Source: JBCCOW01 sp038749105
Lineage (GTDB): Bacteria; Planctomycetota; Phycisphaerae; Phycisphaerales; Phycisphaeraceae
Length of the DNA: 64,000 bases
Direction of reading: 5' to 3'
Assembly: GCA_038749105.1 (NCBI GenBank)
Contig: JBCDIM010000012.1
Coordinates: forward strand, 14,375-78,374
Under the pieces are notes generated by a model. The model worked only from the letters and a program-made list of their open reading frames with translations, was not told where the DNA came from and did not search any database. Below, piece by piece: positions 42,781-50,111 of the stretch; position 1 is the first letter of the stretch; each line of letters begins with the position of its first letter. The translations under genes were made by a program, and so were the position numbers.

Positions 42781-43433
42781 GGGGCTTTCTCCAGCTGGAG
42801 GGGTGGGGGTGACACGGCAGGCGGCGGTGTCAAGCAGACCCGCTTTCGGGGGTTGGTTGATTAGGGTTGGCGGGGAACCGCGAAGCGATTCGGAAAATCA
42901 GCAACCTATTGCCGGGACTGACGTCCAGGCCAAGTCACAGATGACATGCCAACTAGGGGGTGATCACCCGCAGAACGCGGGATCTTTTCTCGTGTCGCAG
43001 GACGCGACACTGCGAAAATACCCGGATCACGCCGCGTGTCAACACAAAAAGTGGGCAGACAGATAAATTGGCGGTCGAAAATGAGGCACTGCGATTTATC
43101 CTTGACGGATCAATCGGCAGTCGATAGTTTCGGCGGTGCAAGGATTTCTCCATCGTTAGTGCCGATGCGTTTGGCACGGAGAAAATTGTCCTTGCTCCCT
43201 CCAGAAAAGACGGCTGACCCGTTCTGGGTTGAAGCCTGATCGAACGCATCTCTCGGTTGAAGGCTGCGGTTTGTCTGCTTGTGTCAGACATGCCAGCCAC
43301 CGCGAGCGGGCGACCCGGAATGGGTCGCCTATTGACTCGACCACGAGACGCCCCCACACAGCTAATAAGCCCTGCGGTTTGGCATGCGAGAAGCATTGCC
43401 GAACTGGCGGGTGATGACCCCGACTCCTACTGA
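42781..43433. other. Divergent intergenic region with two tandem hairpins
   Basis: Between the PEP-CTERM gene (minus) and the M42-like gene (plus), 653 bp, no credible coding frame. Two perfect hairpins stand in a row: CCCGC-agaac-GCGGG (42967-42981), followed by ATCTTTT, and GTGTCGC-aggac-GCGACAC (42992-43010). The loops are both five bases and similar (AGAAC, AGGAC). They could be paired protein-binding or RNA elements upstream of the cyanophycinase operon. I see no strong sigma-70 promoter close to 43434; TTGACG at 43102 has only a weak -10. Confidence 0.5.
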
Positions 43434-44834
43434 ATGGCCGCTTTGAACCGCACTCCTTCTACAACACGCCTGGACGCCCCCGGCGGAACGTCCGCCCCGG
43501 CGTCTGCGTCCAAACTGCCTCCGCTGGGCGGCCCCGTGGTGGTGTCGAGCGGAGCAATAGCCGCAGCGGGATCTGCAAACACCGAGGCAGTGCCTCAGGC
43601 CTGGCTAGGCACTGCCCTGCGACTCTTGGCGGAGCCGACGGCCCCGTTCCACGAACAGAACGTCATCACGGCTGTGCTTGAGGAAGCCGATCAGTTGGGG
43701 CTCGATTACTGCGTGGATCGGTTTGGCAATGTGCGGGTGGAACTCCATGCGGAGGGCGCTTCGACGCAGGTGCTGCCGTTGGTGCTGACCGCCCACATGG
43801 ATCACCCCGGGTTTTGGGCGCAGCGGATGATCGGCCCAGGCCGCCTGCTGGCGTCTTGGGTAGGCCGGGTGCCGTGCGAGCTCTTCGCCGGTGCGCCCGT
43901 ACGGTTCTACAGCGGCGGTCAGCCGAGCTCGCTCTTGAGTCTGCCGCAGAGCGACGGCGACGGTTCGCTAGACGCCGGGGCGGGCTTTGCCTTGGCGGGC
44001 ACACCGATCGAAGGGCGGGTTCGTGAGGTGCAGGCCTACGAGGGCGAGGGGGACTGGGCCCGCGTCGAGCTGGAGGTAGAGGACGATGTGGAGCCAGGTT
44101 CGATCGGGCAGTGGTCGCTGCCGCCGGCCGAGTTGGATGGCGAATTTCTCCGGGCAACCGCCGTGGACGACGTGGCGGGTGTGGCGTCTCTGGTCTGTGT
44201 CATGCAGTCGTATGTCGAAGCACGGCAAACCGGCGGGCCGATGCCGAATCGCCCGGTGACGTTGCTCTTCACGCGCGCTGAAGAAGCGGGGTTTGTGGGG
44301 TGCACGGAGTTTTGCCGAGACCGCGTGGCGCAGGGTTTGGCGGGCACGGCACAGGTCGTGGGTGTGGAGATGTCGATGGCTTCGGCTGACGCGCCGCTGG
44401 GCGATGGCGTCGTGGTGCGGGTGGGCGATCGCCGCAACGTCTTCGATCCCGCCACGACGGATCAGCTGACCCGCACCGCCCAGCGGTTGGCGGAGTCGAC
44501 GCCGGGGTTCGCCTATCAGCGGAAGCTCATGAGCGGCGGGACCTGCGAGTCGTCGGTATTTCAGCGGTATCTCGGCCGGTCGGGCGCACTCTGCCTGCCC
44601 TTGGCGAACTACCACAACCACAACGCCGGGACACGGCCGGGCGGCTTCGAGCGCGAAGCGATCCATGCCCGCGATTTTGCCGGTCTGGTCCGGCTGCTGA
44701 TCGCCTTGACCCTTGAGAGCCCTACGCCCGATGACGCGGCCGGCAGGGATACCGCGTGGTTCGAGGACCTTTCAGACCGACAGGCGGGCCTGCTGTTCGA
44801 CGCCGCTGGAGACGCGGAAGGAGATGCTCGGTGA
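43434..44834 (+). CDS. M42-like metallopeptidase A
   Basis: 466 residues. After an Ala/Ser-rich leader of about 55 residues, the core starts at ALRLLAEPTAPFHEQNV, shared with the paralogue at 48690. Likely metal ligands: His/Asp in LVLTAHMDHPGFWAQ, Asp in LRATAVDDVAGVASL, the Glu pair in LFTRAEEAGFVGC, and late SGGTCESSVFQ and LANYHNHNAGTR. This is the layout of clan MH/M42-type aminopeptidases, but the motifs differ from standard M42. No clear signal peptide. Its stop overlaps the cyanophycinase GTG by four bases (GTGA). In this context it may cleave beta-Asp-Arg dipeptides inside the cell; that is inferred only. Confidence 0.82.
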   Translation: MAALNRTPSTTRLDAPGGTSAPASASKLPPLGGPVVVSSGAIAAAGSANTEAVPQAWLGTALRLLAEPTAPFHEQNVITAVLEEADQLGLDYCVDRFGNVRVELHAEGASTQVLPLVLTAHMDHPGFWAQRMIGPGRLLASWVGRVPCELFAGAPVRFYSGGQPSSLLSLPQSDGDGSLDAGAGFALAGTPIEGRVREVQAYEGEGDWARVELEVEDDVEPGSIGQWSLPPAELDGEFLRATAVDDVAGVASLVCVMQSYVEARQTGGPMPNRPVTLLFTRAEEAGFVGCTEFCRDRVAQGLAGTAQVVGVEMSMASADAPLGDGVVVRVGDRRNVFDPATTDQLTRTAQRLAESTPGFAYQRKLMSGGTCESSVFQRYLGRSGALCLPLANYHNHNAGTRPGGFEREAIHARDFAGLVRLLIALTLESPTPDDAAGRDTAWFEDLSDRQAGLLFDAAGDAEGDAR

Positions 44835-46051
44835 CGATGTCTTGTTCATTGCGATGGTGCATCGTGCTGGTGGCACTGGCGTGCCTGCTGACCGGGTTAG
44901 CAGCACAGGCGGAGCATGAAGACCCCGCGAGGTCCGGACGGCTGGTTATCGTCGGCGGGGCGTTGGACCCCGAGCACGAAGCGATCTACCGGTCGTTTCT
45001 ACAAGGTGTTGATGAGTCGGCCAAGGTAGGCGTTGTACCTTTGGCTTCGGGCGTGCCCGAGCGGTCGGGCCCGCTGACCGTGCAGGACATCCAGCAGTAC
45101 ACCACCAAGCCGGCGCGGATCTTCGACACCAAGCTGACCAACAACCGCCCGGCTGAGGCGGGGACGCGAGCGATGGCTAAGCGGCTCGCGGAGTGCGGCG
45201 CGTTGTGGTTCACCGGGGGCGACCAGAGCCGGATCACCAACGCGATGCGGCCCGAGACCGGCGACACGCCGAGCTACCACGCGGTGCTCGGTATCCTGAA
45301 GCGCGGCGGAACGATCGGCGGGACGTCGGCCGGCGCAGCCATGATGAGCCGGCACATGATCACCGGCGGATCAAGCCGAGACGCCATGCTGCTGGGGGCG
45401 AACAAGGGCTACGACGTACCCGGCGTCGGCTACGGCCAGGGCATGGCCCTTCTGCCGCTCGGCCTGGTCGACCAGCACTTCCTCCGACGCGGACGCTTTG
45501 GCCGACTGCTTGTCGCAACCGGACATCACGGCGAACGCTTCGGGATCGGCATCAGTGAAAACCGCGCCCTCGCGGTCGAGCTCGACACACTGTCCGCCAC
45601 AGCGGTCGGTGACGAGGCGGTCACGCTCATCGATCTCAAAGACGCCATGCATAGCAACCACCGCTGGAGCAACATCCGCGTCAGCCTGCTCAGCGATGGT
45701 GATGGGTTCGACCTCAAGACCGGCGCGATCACGCCGGCGTCGCACCGCGTCGCGATCGACCCCGTGACCGCTCCAGGCCTGCCTAGCCTGGCGTTCCACA
45801 GCGTCTGGGACCCCTACGTCATCCAGCACATGCTGCGAGCGCTCGCGCTCAACCCCAGCCAGCCCGTGACCAGCTCCGACGGCACGTTCGACTTCCAGAT
45901 GACCACGGACGCCGAAACCCGCTTCCACGCCGCCGCACCCGGTCACCCCCCTGCCCTGACCGCGGTCAACGTCCGTCTCGACATCACCCCGCGTGACAAC
46001 CTCAAGGAACGCATCGCCGAGCGACGCAAGCAGCTTGCCGAGCAGAACTGA
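44831..46051 (+). CDS. Secreted cyanophycinase
   Basis: 406 residues from the GTG at 44831, chosen because AAGGAG lies 8 bases upstream and the start overlaps the previous stop; ATG 44837 is the alternative. A signal peptide (SLRWCIVLVALACLLTGLAA, then QA) sends it out of the cytoplasm. The S51 peptidase core follows: RLVIVGGALDPEHEAIYRSF, LWFTGGDQSRITNA with Gln132, the nucleophile Ser166 in GGTIGGTSAGAAMMS, and GLVDQHFLRRGRFGRL with the substrate-binding Asp, His and Arg residues. These are the hallmarks of cyanophycinase, which cuts cyanophycin to beta-Asp-Arg dipeptides. The signal peptide fits an extracellular, CphE-type enzyme. It neighbours peptidases, a carrier and the arginine-degrading ast operon. 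Confidence 0.92.
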   Translation: MTMSCSLRWCIVLVALACLLTGLAAQAEHEDPARSGRLVIVGGALDPEHEAIYRSFLQGVDESAKVGVVPLASGVPERSGPLTVQDIQQYTTKPARIFDTKLTNNRPAEAGTRAMAKRLAECGALWFTGGDQSRITNAMRPETGDTPSYHAVLGILKRGGTIGGTSAGAAMMSRHMITGGSSRDAMLLGANKGYDVPGVGYGQGMALLPLGLVDQHFLRRGRFGRLLVATGHHGERFGIGISENRALAVELDTLSATAVGDEAVTLIDLKDAMHSNHRWSNIRVSLLSDGDGFDLKTGAITPASHRVAIDPVTAPGLPSLAFHSVWDPYVIQHMLRALALNPSQPVTSSDGTFDFQMTTDAETRFHAAAPGHPPALTAVNVRLDITPRDNLKERIAERRKQLAEQN

Positions 46052-46065
46052 TCGATCCCGCAGCC

Positions 46066-47643
46066 ATGCACCCATCCGCCACCCCATCCCGATATGCACA
46101 ACTGCTCGGTGCTTGCCGACGCGCGACCGTGATGGCTGCCTGGATCGTGTTGTTCGTAACCGGCCCAATGGCTGCGAATCCATTGACGAGCAATGACGAG
46201 CTTCAGCAGCGGTTGATCGCGGCGTCCGAGGCGGACCATGTGGGCTGGGGCGTGATCGGCAAGAGCGTGGAAGGCCGGATGATCCAGGCGGTGCGTATCG
46301 CATCCGAGCCCGCGGACGAGGCCGAGCAGGGCGATGCGCTGCGTCTGCTACTGATCGGCCAGCAGCACGGAGACGAGCCCGCCGGGACCGAGGCCTTGCT
46401 CGACCTGATGGACGACCTTGCGGCCGAACACGCCACACTGCCCGCGGGGGTCGAGCTTTGGATCGTGCCGCGGGCCAACCCGGACGGCGCAGAGGTCGAC
46501 AAGCGCCACAACGCAAACGATGCCGACCTCAACCGAGACCACGCCTTGCTCAGTCAGCCTGAAACCCAGGCACTGCATCGGTTGGTCCGTGCGCTTCGGC
46601 CGCACCTAGTGGTCGATTGCCATGAGTTCTCACGCGACTCTTCCGACTACGCCGCCCACGGCTACACCGAGTGGCCGCTGATCATGCTCGATACAGCCAA
46701 CCTCAACATCTATCCCGAGCCCGCCTACGCGCTAGGCGTTCGGCTTAGCGAAGCGGCAGCCGAACGGTTGCGTAACGCGGGGCACAACGCCTGCCGGTAC
46801 TACGTCGGGGGCTTCCCCGGGCCCGGTGGTGATGGTGAGCTGCGCTATTCGACCCTCGATCCCGACGACGCCCGCAACGGCTTCGGAGCATACGGCGCGA
46901 TGAGCTTCATTATCGAGTCGGGCATCCACCGCCAGGCCGACGACCCGCTCGCGGACCTACCCCAACGGGTCGCCGCATATCGCAAGCTCCTCGATACGCT
47001 GCTCGCCGAGCGTTGGCTGAGTGCCTGCCGAGACATGTCCGAGCGGATGCGGTCGGCCCCGCTTCCGCCGGCCATCGCCACCAACGCGATGTGGGCCAAC
47101 ACGTCGGCGCGTGTCACACCGCTGCGGGTGATCGACGCTAAGACCGGGCAGGCCCGCGTGCTCCAGACCACCGCGTTCGCCCACGACCGTGTGGTGAAGT
47201 CGGCCGTCGCCACGCCGGCGGGCTACGTGATCGATGCCGAGGCCGCCGAGCCTTACGCCCGGGTACTCGAAGTCCATGGCTTGGCCTACACCAGCCTGGA
47301 GCAGCCCGAAACGCTCTACGCCGAGCGCGTCGAGCTCACACGGATCGAAGACACCTTTGACCAGGTCTATCACCGGTACGCCGGCCGACAGATCACCCGC
47401 CCGCTTGCCGCCGCCCAGACCACCTTCCCGACCGGGTCGCTCGTGGTCCGCCTGGACGAGCTCGACGCGGTCGACGCCCGCCGGGCCATCCTCCTGCTCG
47501 AACCCCGCATGCTCTTCGGGCTCTACCAATGGCCCGAGTTTCAACGCCTTGCCCAGCCGGGGGCCCCCTTACCCATCGCTCGCCTGCTGCCGAGCCCTGA
47601 ACCAGGAGATGCCTCCTCAGCCGCCAGGACCCTTTCGCCATGA
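46066..47643 (+). CDS. Secreted M14-family metallocarboxypeptidase
   Basis: 525 residues. A basic N-terminus and hydrophobic helix (AAWIVLFVTGPMAANP) form a signal peptide. Zinc ligands HxxE are in LLIGQQHGDEPAGTEAL, then the substrate-binding region VPRANPDGAEVDKR and HNANDADLNRDH, the distal His in VVDCHEFSRDSSDYA and the catalytic Glu in MSFIIESGIHRQ. These match M14 carboxypeptidases. A C-terminal domain of about 180 residues is beta-rich. It starts 14 bp after the cyanophycinase and overlaps the pseudopilin start by four bases (ATGA). It could trim cyanophycin or its dipeptides outside the cell. Some CphZ dipeptide hydrolases are AstE/AspA-like and distantly related to this fold. Confidence 0.9.
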   Translation: MHPSATPSRYAQLLGACRRATVMAAWIVLFVTGPMAANPLTSNDELQQRLIAASEADHVGWGVIGKSVEGRMIQAVRIASEPADEAEQGDALRLLLIGQQHGDEPAGTEALLDLMDDLAAEHATLPAGVELWIVPRANPDGAEVDKRHNANDADLNRDHALLSQPETQALHRLVRALRPHLVVDCHEFSRDSSDYAAHGYTEWPLIMLDTANLNIYPEPAYALGVRLSEAAAERLRNAGHNACRYYVGGFPGPGGDGELRYSTLDPDDARNGFGAYGAMSFIIESGIHRQADDPLADLPQRVAAYRKLLDTLLAERWLSACRDMSERMRSAPLPPAIATNAMWANTSARVTPLRVIDAKTGQARVLQTTAFAHDRVVKSAVATPAGYVIDAEAAEPYARVLEVHGLAYTSLEQPETLYAERVELTRIEDTFDQVYHRYAGRQITRPLAAAQTTFPTGSLVVRLDELDAVDARRAILLLEPRMLFGLYQWPEFQRLAQPGAPLPIARLLPSPEPGDASSAARTLSP

Positions 47644-48623
47644 CGCCACTTACCCCTCCCGCCCGCCGTTACGCCCGCGCGTTCACGCTGATCGAACTGC
47701 TCGTCGTGATCTCCATCATCGCCCTACTCATCGGCATCCTCCTGCCCGTGCTCGGCGCCGCCCGCGAGTCTGGCCGGAAGATCCAGTGCGCCGCGAACAT
47801 CCGCTCGTTGCTGCAAGCCTCACTGTTCTTGGCCGAAGAACAAGCCGATCGTGTAGGTTTCCCGGTGGCCGATGAGGTCGAGGGCAACAACATCGGCCAC
47901 CTGTTCCCGCTTTACCGCAACGGCCAGTTCTATGATGGCTACATCGGCAGTACCTGGGAAGCCGCGATCTGTCCCTCGACTGAAAACGTCATCAAACGCG
48001 ACCCCGCCGTTTCGCACGCCCGCTCCGATGGCCGGTCAACCCCCTTCGTCGGGACCCAGGTCCGGATCCCAGGACTCGGCACCGAGTACCTCCCGCTGCG
48101 CGACCTGTACACCAACGCTGGTGACGGAGCTGCGGACTCGACCGGTGGTCACAGCTACGACATCTACCCCTATGCCGATTTCGGGGTTTACCGCACCGGG
48201 ACCGTCGATCAGACCGATCGCCTGACTGCCAAGTACTGGAATTCATTTGATGGTCTCGACAACACCGAGATTGATGATCGTCTGGACGATATCCGTGCCG
48301 AACCTTTAGACCGACAGTTCCGACTCAAGCTCGACACCTGGGTCGAACAGCCTTCGGCGGTGATGATCATCGGCGAGAACGACGCGCGCGACACAGACTT
48401 TTTCGGTATCTCCGATGTCGCCAATGGGGTTTCTGACAACCACGGCGAAGAGGGCTCGCACTTCGGCTACATGGACGGCCATGTCGAGTTTCTGCCCTCC
48501 GGCCGGGAAGAGGTCGAGGCCTATCTCGACGGCATGGTCAACATGGACGGCCAACGCGGCGACCCGATCACCCAGGTCGGCATCGCGGCCCCGACCGGTG
48601 GCCTGCCGGTCTGGGATTATTGA
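47640..48623 (+). CDS. Type II secretion-like pseudopilin
   Basis: 327 residues. The leader MTPLTPPARRYARA precedes FTLIELLVVISIIALLIGIL, the methylation signal with Glu at +5, and the helix continues LPVLGAARESGRKIQCAANI. The C-terminal DGH motif is SHFGYMDGHVEFLPSGREE. Its ATG overlaps the M14 stop by four bases, so it is translationally coupled to a secreted peptidase, an unusual position for a pilin-like protein. It may help export or surface display of the degradative enzymes, or belong to a pilus that captures polymer. Confidence 0.9.
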   Translation: MTPLTPPARRYARAFTLIELLVVISIIALLIGILLPVLGAARESGRKIQCAANIRSLLQASLFLAEEQADRVGFPVADEVEGNNIGHLFPLYRNGQFYDGYIGSTWEAAICPSTENVIKRDPAVSHARSDGRSTPFVGTQVRIPGLGTEYLPLRDLYTNAGDGAADSTGGHSYDIYPYADFGVYRTGTVDQTDRLTAKYWNSFDGLDNTEIDDRLDDIRAEPLDRQFRLKLDTWVEQPSAVMIIGENDARDTDFFGISDVANGVSDNHGEEGSHFGYMDGHVEFLPSGREEVEAYLDGMVNMDGQRGDPITQVGIAAPTGGLPVWDY

Positions 48624-48689
48624 TCCATGTCCGTCGCGGACTCGGTCGTGGCTGCCCGTACAACGGGCTGACCAGACGACCCCCTTACC

Positions 48690-50081
48690 ATGACTGACAT
48701 GGAACCCCAGGCCCTGAACCGGCAGAACACCGCGGACTTCCGGCCGGGCGAGCGGGTCCAGCCCGCGAGCCTGCGCAAACGCAACCGCTTCACCCCGCCC
48801 ACCCGCTGGATCAAGTTCGCCACCGAACTACTCCGGCTACCCACCGCCCCGTTCCACGAGCAGAACATCATGCTCTGGGTCTGGCAGTTCGCCCGGAACC
48901 GCGGCCTGCCGGTCCGACTCGATGATGCCGGCAACCTCATCGTCGACTTCGTCCCCGACGACGCCGACCCCGGCCTCCGACGCCTGCTCTTCACGGCCCA
49001 TATGGACCACGTCGGGTTCTGGGCGCTCGGCCCGTCGGATAACGCGCCGGCGGACGACGGCCTGCTGCGGGCTCACTGGATGGGCCGGTTCCCGGAGGAG
49101 CTGTTCGTCGGGGCTCCGGTGACGTTCTGGACCGGCGGTCGGCCGCTCTCGTCGATCGAACCCGATCTGAGCGGGCCGGGCCTCGATGCGTCCCGCGCAC
49201 GCATCGGTGGCAAGCGGGTGACCGGCACGATTGACCGCGTGGTCAGCTACAACCCCGCTGGCGATGTAGCCCAGGTCGATGTGCGTGTCGACGAGCCGGT
49301 CGAGCCCGGGTCCATCGGGATGTGGAGCCTGCCCGAGCCCACCCATTTCAATGGCCGGCTCAGCGGCGGCGCGATCGACGACGTCGCCGGCGTCGCCGCG
49401 CTCGTCTGCCTGATGGACAGCTTTAACCGAGCCGAGCTGCGTCGGCCCGTGACCTGCCTGTTCACCCGCTGCGAAGAAGGCGGCTTCTTTGGGGCCATTC
49501 GCTACTGCCGGCAGCACTTCGGACCCGAAGCCTCCGCACCGGAAGCAGCCCGCCCCGAGCTGGTCGTCAGTGTCGAAGCGAGCAAGGCCCTGCCGCTGAC
49601 GCCCCTTGGCTCGGGCCCCATCGCACGCGTCGGCGATCGGCACGGCGTGTTCGACCCCGAAGTCTGCGCGTGGGTTGACCGCTGCGCCCAGGGCCTCGCC
49701 GAACGCCACCGCGACTTCAACTACCAACGCCGGCTCATGGATGGCGGGACGTGCGAGTCCAGCGTCTTTCAGGCCTGGACCGGCCGCGCCGGTGCGGTAT
49801 GCATCCCGCTGGGCAACTACCACAACTTCAACCCGGCGACGGGCGCGCTCGACGCCGAAACCGTCGATGTGAGCGACTGGGGCAACCTTGTCCGCCTCAT
49901 GCTCGAGATGACCGGCCACACCGGCACGGCCGGCGGGGTCTACGACAGCTTCCGTACCTGGTGTGAAGACTGGGAGCAACGCCACGCCGGGCTCTACCGC
50001 GACCCCAGCGGACTCGCACCAGACGCCGCCCCAACCGATACCCCACCGGACACACCCGACCCCCCTGCCGAGTCTGGCTGA
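48690..50081 (+). CDS. M42-like metallopeptidase B
   Basis: 463 residues. Core motifs parallel the enzyme at 43434: LLRLPTAPFHEQNIMLWVWQ, LLFTAHMDHVGFWALG, SGGAIDDVAGVAALVCLMD, CLFTRCEEGGFFGAIRYCRQ, LMDGGTCESSVFQAW and LGNYHNFNPATG. The two are clear paralogues from one operon, with the metal-site residues conserved in both, and a Pro-rich C-terminal tail. No signal peptide. Retention of two copies suggests a difference in substrate, for example beta-Asp-Arg against beta-Asp-Lys dipeptides, or subunits of one complex. The former is speculation. Confidence 0.82.
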   Translation: MTDMEPQALNRQNTADFRPGERVQPASLRKRNRFTPPTRWIKFATELLRLPTAPFHEQNIMLWVWQFARNRGLPVRLDDAGNLIVDFVPDDADPGLRRLLFTAHMDHVGFWALGPSDNAPADDGLLRAHWMGRFPEELFVGAPVTFWTGGRPLSSIEPDLSGPGLDASRARIGGKRVTGTIDRVVSYNPAGDVAQVDVRVDEPVEPGSIGMWSLPEPTHFNGRLSGGAIDDVAGVAALVCLMDSFNRAELRRPVTCLFTRCEEGGFFGAIRYCRQHFGPEASAPEAARPELVVSVEASKALPLTPLGSGPIARVGDRHGVFDPEVCAWVDRCAQGLAERHRDFNYQRRLMDGGTCESSVFQAWTGRAGAVCIPLGNYHNFNPATGALDAETVDVSDWGNLVRLMLEMTGHTGTAGGVYDSFRTWCEDWEQRHAGLYRDPSGLAPDAAPTDTPPDTPDPPAESG

Positions 50082-50111
50082 CCCGGTCAAAGACGACGCA
50101 CCGACCCACTC

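Noticed and set aside
46066..47643. M14 peptidase as the AstE of the pathway
   Set aside because: It has a signal peptide and lies in the cyanophycinase operon, and carries the full carboxypeptidase NPDG/DLNRD pattern rather than AstE features; a cytoplasmic desuccinylase role is unlikely.
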